Part shown: piece by piece, positions 34,396-47,418 of the stretch
Layout: every line of letters begins with the position of its first letter
Numbering within the stretch: position 1 is the first letter of the stretch
From: Paraspadella gotoi
Taxonomy: Eukaryota > Chaetognatha
Length of the DNA: 64,000 bases
Reading direction: 5' to 3'
NCBI GenBank assembly: GCA_051294375.1
Contig: CM119263.1
Span: forward strand, 27,676,568 to 27,740,567
Notes under the pieces: model-generated
Told to the model about the DNA's origin: nothing
The model's input: only the letters and a program-made list of their open reading frames with translations
Database searches by the model: none
Translations under genes and position numbers: made by a program

Positions 34396-35610
34396 GCGCT
34401 TAAAATTTTTAATGATTTTGCGCACGGTTAAAGTCGCTTGATTTTATTATTCTTTTATAAAATCTGTTTAATAATTCAGAAATAAAAAGAAGCGAAAGAA
34501 CTACCAACAACAACAACGACGACAAGGAAAACAACGACAATGGACAAAAGATGCTCTTCCCTTCCGCTCATCCAAAACGAGAACGAGCTTCTTTGCTTTT
34601 TCAGGCAAAGGGTTAACAACGGACCTTAGCCCCTTTTTCGTCTGGAGATTTACTCACCCCACCTCCATCACTCCGCAACCTGACCCACTTACCAAACCTC
34701 ACCCTTTCAACCATCCAATCCTTGACCCCGTTGTGCAATCGAGATCCCCCCTCCATCCACTTCCCCCTTCGCTGATCTACAGTTATTCCATTTGTCTCCT
34801 TTTCTCGTCTTTTCTTTTTCCACTTTCCAAACCCGTTCTCCCTTCCTCGTGCGTTTAGCTCTTCTTTCCCCTTCATTTCCTTTGTAATCCCTTTCCAATT
34901 TCCTACCCTTTCCTACCTTCTTTCTTTCCCATTTTTTCTCTTCCTCAATTCTTTCCTTCCATATCCCCTACTCAAATTTTAACTTCCCTCATTAATCCTT
35001 ATCTTCTTTTCTCTTTATTTCCTCCCTCTACTTTTTCTTACTTCCTTCTTTAAGTTATACTTTTATCTTTATAGTTTTCTCCTCGCTTCTTTCCTTAATC
35101 TTTCCCCTATCACTTTTCCTTTTTAGTTTTCCCCCATCCTTTTAGTCCTTACCCTCCTCTTGCCCTATTTCACCCCCACCTTCTCTCTCCCACCCCCCTC
35201 CCCCTATTATTCCGGTCCGGTCCGCGAATTCGCCATTTCTCGGAAATCTTTGGCTCCGATAAAAAAAGGCTGTTTCCGGCGATCGTCCATTGTTGCCGTT
35301 GGGGTCGTCGTCGTCGTCGTCGTCGACGTCGTTGGATGAAAAAATATCTCTTGTTATTGTTTCGCATGAAATTGTTCGAGGAGACCTTCTGGCTTGCTGC
35401 TTGTATTAGTTGCCTCTCACATTTGTTTTTATTCTTCCCGATCTTGTATAAAGGTTGTTTTTGTTTTGCGTTAAAAAGTTATATACTTACATAAATACAT
35501 ATACCTCGAATAACCCGACATAGATATAGTGGCATATCGCCGCTATCGGTAAAACTACAAGCAAATCCGATGTCACATCATATTCTTTAAAACTTCCGCG
35601 AGTTTTACGG
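34396..35610. other. No gene recognised
   Basis: Pyrimidine-rich from about 34660 to 35230, then a (GTC)n run at 35309-35330. The minus frames are composition-driven. Confidence 0.4.
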
Positions 35611-35849
35611 CAACAACGTCGTCACCTGCGTCGGCACTTACGTCGGCACCTGCGTCGGCCATGGCCTCTGCACCGGCAACCAAATTCCAACGACGATGAG
35701 AATGACGACGGGATCGAGGAAATGGATGTGACGGGATGTGGAAGGGAACGGGGAAAGGAAGGGGCGAGAGAAAGACTCTTGGAATATGGAGAGAAATTGA
35801 GACTGGATTGGATTCGGCGAACGACAAAGACTCAAATCTGTAGGGAGAA

Positions 35850-35852
<3 letters not shown>

Positions 35853-35887
<35 letters not shown>
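35853..35887. repeat. (GA)n microsatellite
   Basis: Perfect run of about 17 units. Confidence 0.93.
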
Positions 35888-35890
<3 letters not shown>

Positions 35891-36077
35891 GCAGACCAAT
35901 TATGTCGAAGAATGAAAGATTGGAAACGAGGGAAAGCTCAAAATACATGCTGCCGGGAATACAAACTAGTTGGTGACATAAGTTAACATGATTTTTACAT
36001 TTTTGAAAGTTACAAGATTACTTTTTTTACAATATTTTATAAACCCTTCATGGATTTCGGATTTTTACTCCATAAAA

Positions 36078-36102
36078 TACTCTCATACGATGCGTGAGAG
36101 TA
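36078..36102. other. Perfect 8-bp hairpin
   Basis: TACTCTCA and TGAGAGTA around a 9-nt loop. No following T-run, no adjacent gene. Confidence 0.6.
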
Positions 36103-36190
36103 CTCGGGCATACCTAAAAGTTTGTTTGATTTAATCAATAATTAATTGAACTTGTTTTCACATTAGTACATACAGTAGTGTCTCTTTGAA

Positions 36191-36419
36191 AAAAGAAAGT
36201 AGCGTCATAATGAGAAAACAAAGTAGCGTTTCGGTCGGAAAACCAAGTAGTCTTATTGAGAAAACCAAATAACTTTTTTATCGGAAAACAAATTAGCGTC
36301 TTATTGATAAAACAAAGTAGCGTCTTATTGATAAAACAAAGTAGCGTCTTATTGATAAAACAAAGTAGCGTCTTATTGATAAAACAAAGTAGCGTCTTAA
36401 TGAGAAAAAAAAGCTACGC
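36191..36419. repeat. 24-bp tandem repeat
   Basis: About nine units of 'aaaacaaagtagcgtcttat' plus 4 bases; the central four are almost perfect. The LLIKQSSV frame is repeat translation. Confidence 0.92.
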
Positions 36420-36509
36420 ATTGTCTGTTTGTTTTGCTCTTCTTCCCAGGAATTCCGTTTTTCCCTGCGGGAATTCTGGACCGAGGGTTCAGGTCACGCG
36501 GAGAGTCTC

Positions 36510-36620
36510 GATAAAACGGGATAAATAGGGTAAAAAGGAAGCGGGTTGGGGTAAATTTGGATCAGGGTAGGGCAAGTGGGGATCGGGTTGGGGTAAAGAA
36601 GCTTCTGTTTGGGTAAAATT
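36510..36620. repeat. Degenerate GGGTTGGGGTAAA repeat
   Basis: About four irregular units. Confidence 0.6.
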
Positions 36621-36779
36621 AAATGAGTAAAATGCATTGCTGCTCTCCAATCCTGAAGAAAGATATGCTGAAGTTGTAAAAGCGTGACCTCTACCACAGT
36701 CACATAAGATATCATCAACGAAAAGGACCAATCACAACAAAAGGCCGACCAAGTCCGTCGATTGGTCTATTCCGATGAT

Positions 36780-37745
36780 GATATGATGACCTCAACTCCC
36801 ACAGTTTTTCAGTTTCGTCCATCCCGTGTCGACCTACCAAGTTTTGGCTATCAAATCATGTTCCTTGACGACTATCCGGTTTTAGCCAATCCATCCATCC
36901 TGCTACATCCATTCCATATGATTCTTTTTCAGCTTTTTTCATCCGAGAATGCTCCTTCCCACCTTTGGTCATTCTTGCTTTAGCCATCAATCATGCTTTT
37001 GGCCGACTTTGCCCATCCAATCACGGTTCTTCCATGCTTCAACCATCTATGCTTCTTTGGCCATCCCATGAAGTTCCCTCATGGCGTCGATCGTTCCGTC
37101 ATGATCCTTCCCATCTTTGGCCATCCCGTCATGATCCTTCCCAGCTTTGGCCATCACATCATGATCCTTTCCAGCTTTGGCCATCACATCATGCTCCTTC
37201 CCAGATTTTAGCCTTCCCGGCTTAACCATTCCCGGCTTTAGCAATCCCACCCTGCTCTTTCCTGGCTTGGACCATCCCAACATGCCTTCAAGGCTTTTGT
37301 TACCCCATCGTGCTCTTTCCTCGCTTTGTTCATCTACTCATACTCTTTCCAAGTTTTGGTCATCCAATTATGCTCCTTTTCATGTTCTCGCATCCGATCT
37401 TGATCCTCCATGCTTATTCCATGCTTATTACATGCTTTTTTTCCCCAAGCTTTTGGCATCCTACCATGAATCTAAGTTTTGATCATCCCAGCATGCTCAT
37501 TCCCAGGTTGGCCTTGCTACCATGCTCTGTCGCGACTTCAACCATCTGATCATTAATAATCCCAGCTTCAACCATCATCTTCCCAGGTTCAACCATCCCA
37601 TAATGCTTCTTCCCGGCTTCAACCATCCCACCATGCTCTTTCCCGGCTTCAACCATCCCATCATGCTCCTTCCTGGCTTTAACCATCCCATCATGCTCCT
37701 TCCCACCTTCAACCATCCCGTCATTTCCAACGTGATCAGCACGAT
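36780..37745. repeat. 1-kb degenerate minisatellite, about 30-bp unit
   Basis: Units such as 'ccttcccagctttggccatc' plus 'acatcatgat' repeat about thirty times with drift. The unit is a multiple of three, so frames stay open on both strands (10-residue periods such as GWLKPGRSMM on minus). No start context or splice site suggests a real protein. Confidence 0.82.
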
Positions 37746-38289
37746 CCGCCCACTGGACTCCCCCCCCCAGAATTTATATCCGTTTTTGTGATCCCAAATC
37801 CGTTGAACGGCGAAAATAAAATCGGTAAGAAGAAAAGGATGAGCAAAAGCCTGAGGAGAGAAAGCGGTCGCCGCGGCGGCCAAAAGCGCCCACCGCCAGA
37901 AGAATTCATAGAAAGGCGTTCGAAAACTTACCCAAGCCGCGGGGTCCCGTCGTGCCTTACCCGGCCAAAGATGTCTCGTCGAAACGAAAAAACAAAAGAA
38001 TAAAGAAAATGTTCGGCCGGAAAAAAAGTGGCGTCTGCTGCTTTCCTTTATTTCGAGCGTCAGCTGATCGCGTTGGAGTTGCCACAGATGATTAGCGATA
38101 ATGATAACCGATGACAGTAGATGTTTGACGACGATGAAAAAAGACGCTTTTTTTCTCTTTCGTGTTCGATGTTCGATTTTGGTGACGCACGATTTTGGAA
38201 TTTCGACGACGAACGACGACGACGACGACGACGACGACACAGAAAGAAAAAAATCCCGGATTCGCCAGTGAAAAATCGATAAGGAAATG
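37746..38289. other. No gene recognised; GC-richer stretch and (GAC)n
   Basis: 37790-38060 has balanced composition and frames open on both strands. (ACG)n at 38213-38238. Confidence 0.35.
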
Positions 38290-38315
38290 TCACTCTCTCT
38301 CTCTCTCTCTCTCTG

Positions 38316-38396
<81 letters not shown>

Positions 38397-38398
38397 CT
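38290..38398. repeat. (CT)n microsatellite, interrupted
   Basis: Four CT runs separated by single-base shifts. Confidence 0.95.
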
Positions 38399-38479
38399 TC
38401 GACGTAGAGGCGTCACGCGCGTAAACAAAAAAAAAAAAAGAAACAAACATAAAACATCTTCGTCGCCACGCAACGCCGC

Positions 38480-38950
38480 CTCCTGGCGCTGGCGATTAAG
38501 AATTTTTTGGGGTCCGCAGCCGCTGCTGCAGCCGCCGTCGCCCCAGCGGCCGTGGCCGAGGCGGTCTCTGCAGCGGAAAGCGCGCGCGTGAAGGCATCAC
38601 GTGCTGAGGAGTCGTCGCCGTGGGGCGGGCCCGTCACGCCTTGCCCGGAGGAGGAGGAAGAGGAGGAGGAGGAAGAAGAAGAGGAAGAGGACCCTGGAGA
38701 AAGTCGAGAAGGAGAAGAGAGGGGGAGCGTCTTTGGAAGAATAAGAATCCAAGCGGAGATTTCGAGGGGGAGAATGAGGGAGGAAAAGAGGAGGAGGACG
38801 AGGATGAGGAAGACAGGAGAAGGAGGAGGAGGAGGAGGAAGAGGAGGAAAACCTCGAGAGCCGGAAATGAGTGAGAGAAGGAGAAAAGCCGAAGTTGGAA
38901 ATGAAGAGATGGAGACGGAGACGAATCGAGAGACGGACGCCGCCTGCTGA
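38480..38950. other. GC-rich low-complexity island, strand unresolved
   Basis: Alanine/glutamate-rich on plus (38507-38950, begins at TTG, no ATG) and serine-rich on minus (38413-39138). A GAGGAGG run (38648-38690) drives both. One of them might be a real first exon, but nothing decides. Confidence 0.3.
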
Positions 38951-39591
38951 GGCTGTGGATAATCCCGGGCGAAACAAAAGAACACGAGGATCGGATTAAA
39001 TCTGACTTTATCCTCAAGAGGGGGGGTGGGAGAAAAGAATGACATAGAACGGCAAGAATGACAAAACAAAAAACAAAGCTGACAAAAAAGAAAATTACTA
39101 GAGCAAAAAATGACAAAAATATGACAAAAATGACTCAATAGCGATCTATAGTAATTGTGTTAAGACTTTGCTTTCGTATACTTTGTTTTCTCGTATGTTG
39201 TAGCATTAGTGAAAAAAAAACAAAAAAACAAAACTTGTATTCCCGCAGTCATGATTGCAAAACTTGACCAATCACTTCTTGACTTCCGATTGGTCGGTTC
39301 TCTCTACATCTCTTTTTTTCTCAAATATATTCGCGTTCCTCTGATCCGCTCGCCATCTTTGGAGAGTTAAGGGAAAATGGGGTTAGATTGAGCGGGAAAG
39401 AAAAATAAGGAGAAAAAATAAAAGGGAAATGGTGAGAAAAATTTGGCATAAAAAACTGTGACACTGTGATGTATGTTATTAGCTCAGTTCTCTGAGAGGC
39501 GATTATTATGTAGAGCTTTATTTTCCGTTCCTATTTTTTCCACTTTTTTTATTTCCTTAGTTCCTTTCTACTTCATGTTCCTTTTTTTTGA

Positions 39592-39594
<3 letters not shown>
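38951..39594. other. No gene seen
   Basis: AT-rich, with a CGCCATCTTTGG (YY1-like) motif at about 39351. Confidence 0.45.

Positions 39595-39656
<62 letters not shown>
39595..39656. repeat. (TC)n microsatellite
   Basis: Two TC runs with one CCT break. Confidence 0.95.
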
Positions 39657-39660
<4 letters not shown>

Positions 39661-41186
39661 TTAATTTTAAAAAATGAGTTTTAAAAATGAATTACCTTAC
39701 TTTTCGTAAACGAAATTGCCTCATGGGCCAGAGTAACTTGCGCCCCGGTTTAGTCTATTTCATGTTCATGTTCATGTTCTCACTCTCTGTCTCTCTCTTT
39801 AAGCTTCTCCTCTCGATATTTCACCCTCCTTTCCTCCCCCCTCGCCCCCCATCTCTCCATTCCAACTGAGTGCTTACTTTTCATTATCCTTCTCCAGTTT
39901 TTTCTCTTTTTTTTTTACGAGAAAACCGTCACCTGAGGTCCCTCTTTCCATCTCGCTCTCCATCTAGCCATTTCTCCTTTCTTCTAATATTGACTCATTC
40001 TCTGTCGCGTTCCCCCCTTCTTTTCATTTATCCCTGTGTTTTATTCTTTCGCACATTGATTGCCTTTTGTTTCCCGAGACTGGCTTCGGGGTTTCTTCGT
40101 CGAATGAGTTTTTCTGGATCAAGTTTTTTTTTTCTTTTCTTTATGATTTATCTTCTTCCATGATTTTCTATTTGGTTACTTTTTGTTTATGTTTGTATTT
40201 ATCTTCATTTTCTTTGTATTTTTTACTTTTTTTTTTCATGTTTATTTATGTCTTTATTTGTCTTTTTTTAAATATATTCATATTCAGCGTTAAATATATA
40301 TTTTTAAAGTAATTTTTTTAAATTATATTTATCCTACTCTATATTTTTGTTTTTTTATTTATTCTGTCTGTATATTTCAATATTTTGGTCTTTTTTAAAT
40401 TTATTTGTTACTGAATTTTTTGTATAACTTGCGTTATCGGTAAAACGTTAAAAACCCTGTGAGCCTTTTGTTTACGATTTATTCTTCTCACATTTGAAAA
40501 GAAAGAAATTCGCATCTTAAGTAACGAAAACATCTGGAGTGGGCGTGGCGAGACGTCTGTGAGGAAGAAAACTAACGTTTGATCTATGGAATTTTCAGTC
40601 TGTGCTGTTTTTTTTTTAATTGTTAGTAAATAATAAGTATGTGATTGACGGTTTTTTTAATTTTATTGTTCTTTCCTTTTTTGTACGAGTCTACTTTTAA
40701 AGACATAAAAATAATAAATTTGTACAAATTTAATTAAGAATAATAGATAATATTAGTCATATATTAACTATTTCATTAACGAACTCTTAAAGATTATGCC
40801 TAGAGGAACGAAATGAGAATTAATGAACACATATTAAAACTTAATCCCTTCTTTTCTCTTTGTGGTTCACCTTCTATTAACGTCGTGATCTTTTGTTTTC
40901 TTTATCCTCCTTCAACGAGCGACTTCTCATTTTCCCCTTTTGTCTTTAGTGTCGGCTTTTGGAGGCTTTGTCGTCTTTGTCGGCTTTCCTCTTTTCTCAA
41001 ATTCCTTTGTTCCTTTTGTTTCTCTCTCTTTTCAAAGGGGGCGTTGCGCTTTTTTACTTTTAGTTTAACATCTAAATTTTTTTTCATTTTTTTTCTTTTT
41101 TGTTTTAGCACGAAAAAAAAGAGAGGGTAATAGGAAGAAGACGGAAAGAAAGAACAGAAAAAGGAAGAAAGAAAGTAAAAATTAAA
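39657..41186. other. No gene seen
   Basis: Pyrimidine-rich then AT-rich. The hydrophobic plus frames reflect TTT/CTT content. Confidence 0.45.
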
Positions 41187-41188
41187 TA

Positions 41189-41260
<72 letters not shown>

Positions 41261-41262
41261 AT
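41187..41262. repeat. (GAAA)n microsatellite
   Basis: About 18 units. Confidence 0.96.
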
Positions 41263-41696
41263 GAAAAAAAGAATAAATAAATACGCATATATATACAATT
41301 ATATATATAAAGAAAAAATAAAGAACGAAATAATTGAAGAAAAAGAGGGCCCCTAAACAATTTGACACTTCATTTACCGTCTGACAAACAAGTTTTAGAA
41401 AACAACGCCGGATCGGCACGCGGGCATTTAGCAGTAAGCAGCGAATCAGATGAAAAGAGATTATTAATCTTGAAATTACTTTTTATTTTTTACAGTTTAC
41501 CAACAATATTTACAATTTATCGGTTTTTTTATGTCGTCGTCGTTTAATTTTTCTAGTCGTTATAGTTTTCATGGTTGTTATGGTAGTTATTGTTATTTTG
41601 GTGGTAGTTGTTGTTGTTGTTGCAACATGGATTTACATTTCGTATAAAAGGTAAAACATACAAAATTAAATAGTTATCAGTAATTTTTTTTTCTCT
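41263..41696. other. No gene recognised
   Basis: A protein-like plus frame (41362-41547, with LPSDKQVLENNAG and HLAVSSESDEKR) ends in low complexity. It has a donor-like GTAAGC at 41434 but no good acceptor. GTT/TTG-rich DNA follows. Confidence 0.3.
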
Positions 41697-41880
41697 TGAA
41701 CCCTTTTCCACTCGGACGATTCCATCAAAACGTAATTTCCAGCTTAATCACAATCACACCCACAAACTAAATTTCTTATCGACACGAGTAATCGGCGTTC
41801 AAAGCTAAGGGGGACAGACAGTTAGACAGAGAGACAGACAGACGGACGGACGGACAGACCTTTTTTTTTCATAATTTATC
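41697..41880 (-). mobile_element. R1 fragment, reverse orientation
   Basis: Reverse complement of the body ('ggaatcgtccgagtggaaa') followed by a GACA/GGAC microsatellite (41815-41860). The tail is missing. Confidence 0.6.
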
Positions 41881-42930
41881 ATAATTCAGCGTTCTGAGAT
41901 GACCGGAATGATTTGTTGACAAGATTAAAGGGTTTGACTAAAGAGCGGCTAAAAAAGCGACTTCAAAAACAGTCGCCACGTCTTGGCTAGCAAAGACTTG
42001 CCAAAGATGGATCATTTAAACCTGGGGTTTAAAATTATCGTTTTTGTCCCCTGGTTAACAATTTGACGACTTTACCGCTAAAAAATTAAAAAAAAAAAAC
42101 ACATTTTCGCCAACTGGCTGGCGAGAAAAGCAGCAAGAAAAAGAAACAAAGCAGCAAGAAAAGCAAGCAAAGCAAAGTGGCGTTCCTGCCATTCGGCGAA
42201 CGGAGCGGCGTCTTTCCCGCCTGGCGCCACGCCAAACGGTCGGCGCCGGACGGCGAGCGTGAATCTCACGTGAGGATCGCAATGGGAAGAGGGGGGGGGC
42301 GACGGGCGGAGGCGTCTGAATACAATAAATTCTCTGGCGTCGCTAGAAAAAAAAATGGGGGGAGGAGGAAGAGCGGGAATAAAACGAGGAGAGGAAAAGA
42401 AAACAATTAAAAAGTAAACAAAACTCAAAAAAACAAAAGGCGTCTTTATTTTAATCAAAAAGATAAAAAAATAAATAAATAAAAAAGAAAAAGAAGAAAA
42501 AAAGACGATAAAAATTTAAAATGGCGTCTTAAAGTTGAAAGGGAAACAAAAGGAGAAAACAAAAAAGAAAAACAGGAAACAGACGCTGAATGGGAGAAAA
42601 TTTAGTCTCTTGAGTCTCGTCGGTTGGATTTTAAAGAAAACGCCTCGACGTCCCGCTTGTCATAAAAAAAGAAGGAAAGATAGAAAGACAGAAAGACAGA
42701 AAGAGAAAAATTTAAACAAAAAATGAAGGAAAGAAAGACAGCATGAAAGGAAAAAAGATAGAAAAAAAGGGTGAAACAAAGAGAGAAAATGAAACTAAGA
42801 AAGAAAGAAACATACAAATATGGTAAAAAGAAAGAGTTGGAAAGAAAGATAAAATAAAAAGAAAGTAAGAAAAACTGAAAAAAGGGCTAAGTCGGCTCTT
42901 TACGCGCACAAGGCCCCGTTATTAAAATGT
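41881..42930. other. No gene recognised
   Basis: GC-richer island at 42180-42330; AAAG-rich from 42660 to 42880. Confidence 0.4.
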
Positions 42931-43330
42931 GTTACGAAAGGAAGATAAAGCGTTGCTCTCTTATCTTCGGCTATGAAAGGGCGACATCAAGCGGCGGCGG
43001 CTGCGGCGGCGGCGGCGGCAGCGGGGGCGGCGGGGAAGGCGCGATGAAGACTTTAATTGTTTTTTCTTTTGCTGTTGTTGCTGTAGATGTTTGTGATGAC
43101 GTGGTAACGGAGGAGGTAAAAATTATGGCAAACGTGATGGTATTGGCACCACCAACGCCGCCATCGCCGCAACAGCCACTTTCACCGCCTCCGCCGCCAG
43201 CGCCTCGTCCGCATCGCTCAAATTTCGCTGCCAAAATGACGGCCTCTTTTTTTTTGGAAGAAGATTGGCGAAGAATGAGAGCGAACAGAGGGCGTGGAAG
43301 GGGAAGCAGAGGGCGCTGAGGCTGAGAGAG
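42931..43330. other. GC-rich island with (GGC)n and possible short gene
   Basis: A plus frame contains MKTLIVFSFAVVAVDV (signal-like) from 43044, then proline-rich text. Minus is glycine-rich. The composition explains both, so I do not call a gene. AGAGGGCGCTG at about 43308 matches a CTCF core. Confidence 0.3.
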
Positions 43331-43374
43331 AAAAAAAAGAGCATCGGAGGGAGATTGGGGAGAAATGGGAGATG

Positions 43375-43580
43375 GTGAAGTCATAGAGAAGAGTGGGACT
43401 GTGGGATATGGTGAAGTGAAGGAGAAGTGGCAGATGGTGAAGTGATGGAGAAATTAGAGATGGTGAAGTGATAGGGAAGTGGGAGATTGAGAAGTGATGG
43501 AGAAATTAGAGATGGTGAAGTGATAAGGAAGTGGGAGATGGTGAAGTGATAGAGAAATAGGAAATGGTGAAGTGATTAAG
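43375..43580. repeat. Minisatellite 'gatggtgaagtgatggagaa'
   Basis: About seven units, roughly 20 to 34 bp, with alternating inserts. Confidence 0.8.
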
Positions 43581-44818
43581 GTAACGGCAATGAGAAAGTG
43601 GTTGAGGCAAAATGGAAGATTTGCATAATGGGAAGAAAAGCGTAAATTTAACGGATTTAAAGAAAAAAAAATTAAAAATTTTGTTGCGTAATCGAAAGCA
43701 AAAGAAATAAATCGAACGACCTTGATATTTTTTCGCCGGCTGAAACTGCGAGTTTTGATTGGAAAAAAACATTTTATATTTGGACCAATAACAAGGCGAA
43801 TATTTTTTAGCTTCGGTTACATCACTGGAAGCTTTTTATGTGAAAGTTACGTAAATATTTATTTTTTTGAAACGTAATTTTGTGAATTATTCAAGATTTA
43901 AACTTTCCTAAATTAAGTTTGAACTTTGATAAAATACAAGACACTTTAGAAATGTTTTTTTTTAGGATATTTTTTTTTTGTAAAGTTTTTATCTCGTCAA
44001 ACACGATCTCGGAATTATTATAATTTTTTTTACTTCTTTTGTTGGTCATGATAGCTAATCTTACTAATTGGATCGCTGCTTTTTCATTTACCTCTGTTCT
44101 CTTGCTCCATCCACATTAAACACTTCCCTTAGTCCCCTCCCTATCTAACCCCTCCCCAACTCCCCTCTCCATCTAAACCCCCCACGTCCCCGCCAGGACT
44201 CGATCCCCCGACCTTTTCGACTCGAGACGCGACGTCCTTCAATCATCTTTCCCTTTCCGCTTCGACTCCTTCCGCGTCGACGAAGGAGTTGGGGTGGAGA
44301 GGATGTGAGAGGGGGAGGAAGGGGTGTCGGAGTGGCGAGAAGGAGTGGCCAAGATTTGAAGGGGAGGAGACGGTGGAGGAACTTATGGCAGAGACAGAGA
44401 GGTTGTGAGAGGTGAGATATTGGAGTGAATAAAGAATTGTGATTGCAATTCTGAACGGGTTGGTCAGTCAACAGTGAAGAGTATAGAATCTATACTATAG
44501 ATTGAAGACTTTTGACGGAATATTATAAAATAATAAAATTTAAAAGAGAATCAAAGAAAAAAAGTAAGAGTTTGAATGAATTATCTCGAGCAACATTCAC
44601 ATCTTTGTCTTTGTGCAAAATCTGACATAGCGCGTTCTTCAATTTTTTTTTTTTCGAGTTTGCCTTTTGTTTGTGACGAGAAAAGTGAAAAAGAAAATGT
44701 TTATTGTTTGTGATTTTAAACTAATTTGATTATTATTTTCTCTCCGGGAGATAACGAAAATCAGACTAACATTCCTGATTATAATCGACGTCTCATTCTT
44801 TTCTTTCTTTTTTTCTTT
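43581..44818. other. No gene recognised
   Basis: AT-rich, with one GC-richer segment at 44150-44290 holding a tRNA-like T-arm on minus (see rejected items). Confidence 0.4.
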
Positions 44819-44978
<160 letters not shown>

Positions 44979-45529
44979 TCACAATTTTCAGAAGGATAGG
45001 GAAAAAAGGGTTGAGCCTCTCCAAGGGTCTAAAAAAAACCCATGAATCGAACCACAAACGCGAGTTTTATGAAGCCTCTCCTCGTCCGGGCCATTCCGGC
45101 CAAAGTAGAAGATCATTTTTTTCTTAACCGAGAAATTCCTCTCTTTTTTTTGGCGGCAGAGATACTTTTTTTTTCTCTTCAGATTCATTTTCTTTTCGAT
45201 TCGAGGAAAAGAACCTTTTCTCAGAATTGAAAAAAAAAGGATCTTTTTATTTTGGAAGGAGATATTTTGAGTTTCAAAAGGTTTTACTTTTATCAATTTT
45301 TTATCTGAAATTTATCGTTTTTGTGGTGTTCAAAGTATAGTAATGTTAGTAAGTTTTCATGTAAAACATTCGCGTGTTCGATTGAGCAGAGCAAAAAACG
45401 AACAAAACAACAAAACAATCGAAGAGTTGTTTTTTTTCCGCGACTCGACCAAAACAGAAAGAAACTTCGTTTATGGCTTCCAAATTATTGAGCAGTTTTG
45501 GCACTGATGCTTAGAATGACAAGAAGACC

Positions 45530-45530
<1 letters not shown>
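44979..45530. other. No gene recognised
   Basis: A short balanced piece (45040-45130) is open on both strands; not resolvable. Confidence 0.35.

Positions 45531-45584
<54 letters not shown>
45531..45584. repeat. (ACG)n microsatellite
   Basis: About 18 perfect trinucleotides. A second GACGAC/GAAGAC-rich stretch lies at 45874-45935. Confidence 0.96.
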
Positions 45585-45585
<1 letters not shown>

Positions 45586-45935
45586 TGCAAATGAAACCAA
45601 AAAAATGAAGGCCGAAATGACGAACAGAAAAAGATGAAAATTTTTGACAATAAGACAATTATATAATTAACATCGAAACATAATTTATTCGCATACTAAT
45701 AACTGTTTGTTTGACTCAATAGACCGTATATATTTCGAGTTTTAAAAATATTAAAACCCACGAAAAAACGCTTTGATTACATCGCGAAAAGAAAAGCCAC
45801 AAAGGAACAGCTTCTATAAGAAAAATGGTCTTGTCTAAAATAACGATAATGACGGGAGTAAAAAAAAAGGTGACGACGACGACGAAGACTACGAAGACGA
45901 CGACGAATACGACGACGAAGACGACGACGAAGACG

Positions 45936-46790
45936 TTTCACCAAACAAAAAAACTCACACATTAATTTGACAAGTGTTTTCCCGACGAAAAAAAAACAAA
46001 AAACAACTGGCAATTTAAAAATTCAAGCACAAAAAGTCTTAAGATTATTATTATCAAATAGTTTAATGGTTTCTTCAACTTTTTAAAGAGGAAAGACAAG
46101 CGCTGCACTTTTATTCTTTCAGCCCTCGCAATCTACCCTCTTGCATCTCCTAAACCCCAAATTCTTTTGCATCTGCCCATTACATCTCCCCATCGCTAAT
46201 CCCCCTTGCATCTCTCTTCCCTCTCCTCCCCCCGCACCCCGCCCCCCTCCCTAAAGACGAGTCGCCGAAGCGAAGTTTATGTTCTCAGTTGTTTATGCGA
46301 AAACTCTTTTCTCGCCGCGTCATTAACGCCGCGGAAGACGATCTCGCCACGCCACGCTTCTGCTCGTGGCGTAACTAGTCGTCGCGCCACGCGGCCGTAC
46401 AATTATTTCCGCGCCACTCGTCAGTTTTTTAATCTTTTTCACTTTTTTTTTTTTTATCAAACATAAACTTCGGATGTAAAATTCTAATGTTGGCTCAATA
46501 TACATTCGAGCAATTTGAATTAAGAACCAGTCGATCTGGCGCGACACCTAATTTTCCCTTTAATTCGAATCTCTCAAGTCTAAATTAATGTAAAACGTCA
46601 TAATGCAGCTTTAAATGTAACAATATAATATTAGAATGTAAAATAATCCAACGTATAACACCATTAATCTGTCCAAACCGACGACGCAGAGTCTCTCCAT
46701 TAAAGTCACTCAATCGCTTCTCGATGAAATCGCCAATTCGCCTCCACAACCGAATTCAAGTCTTTTTAAAAGGTCCCCCTGTAGCGGCTA
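45936..46790. other. No gene recognised; CpG island with hairpin
   Basis: 46250-46430 is CpG-rich. A perfect 7-bp hairpin (CGCCACG/CGTGGCG) lies at 46350-46371. Confidence 0.4.
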
Positions 46791-46802
46791 AGTATCACTC
46801 GT

Positions 46803-47036
46803 CGCCTGACAGAACCATGAGCGAACAATGCATCGACTCTTAGGTGCTGCCTGACAGAATATCACTGAAGGGCTAAAAGAGGCCGCCTGACAAAACAATA
46901 CTGAAGCATGCATCAAGTACAAAACTTCGCCTGACAGAACTCAGCTGAACAACTAAAATACGCTGCCCGACAGAACCACGCCGCCTGCCAAAACGACGCC
47001 GCCTGACTAAAAGACGCCGCCTGACAAGGCGTCGTT
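46803..47036. repeat. GCCTGACAGAAC array with 9/18-bp spacing
   Basis: Core copies at 46804, 46849, 46885, 46929, 46965, 46983, 47001 and 47019, so the spacings are 45, 36, 44, 36, 18, 18, 18. An 18-bp ancestral unit is likely. Confidence 0.8.
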
Positions 47037-47386
47037 TCCCGACGAATCGACGCCGCGAGTTTTCGGTTCCATCGACGATGGAAGAAAAAATCAGTGAAGG
47101 AGAAAAAAAAAAGAATCGAAGAAAAAGAATCGAGTTGAGTGGTTGAACCACCAACCACCATCACGACTACCACCACTACCACCGCCAAACACCACCACCA
47201 CCATCTCATTCGCCAACATCCTCACCTCCATCGCCACCATCCAAGAAGCAGCAACATGAACATCCACAATTCTACATCAGTACGACAATCATTATCATTA
47301 TCATCGTTATTATCACCATCATAATTAATGTCATTGTCATATGACGCTGTCATCATTATCAGCCTCCTCCTTCTTCTGATCATAGT

Positions 47387-47418
<32 letters not shown>

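Noticed and set aside
38413-39138. Serine-rich minus ORF and alanine/glutamate-rich plus ORF
   Set aside because: Mutual shadows over GAG/GCC-rich low complexity; no evidence selects either.
44185-44240. tRNA-like sequence on minus (GGGGGATCGAGTCC and GGACGTCGCG)
   Set aside because: The T-arm can be drawn, but the anticodon stem does not pair and the 5' acceptor strand is missing. At most a relic.
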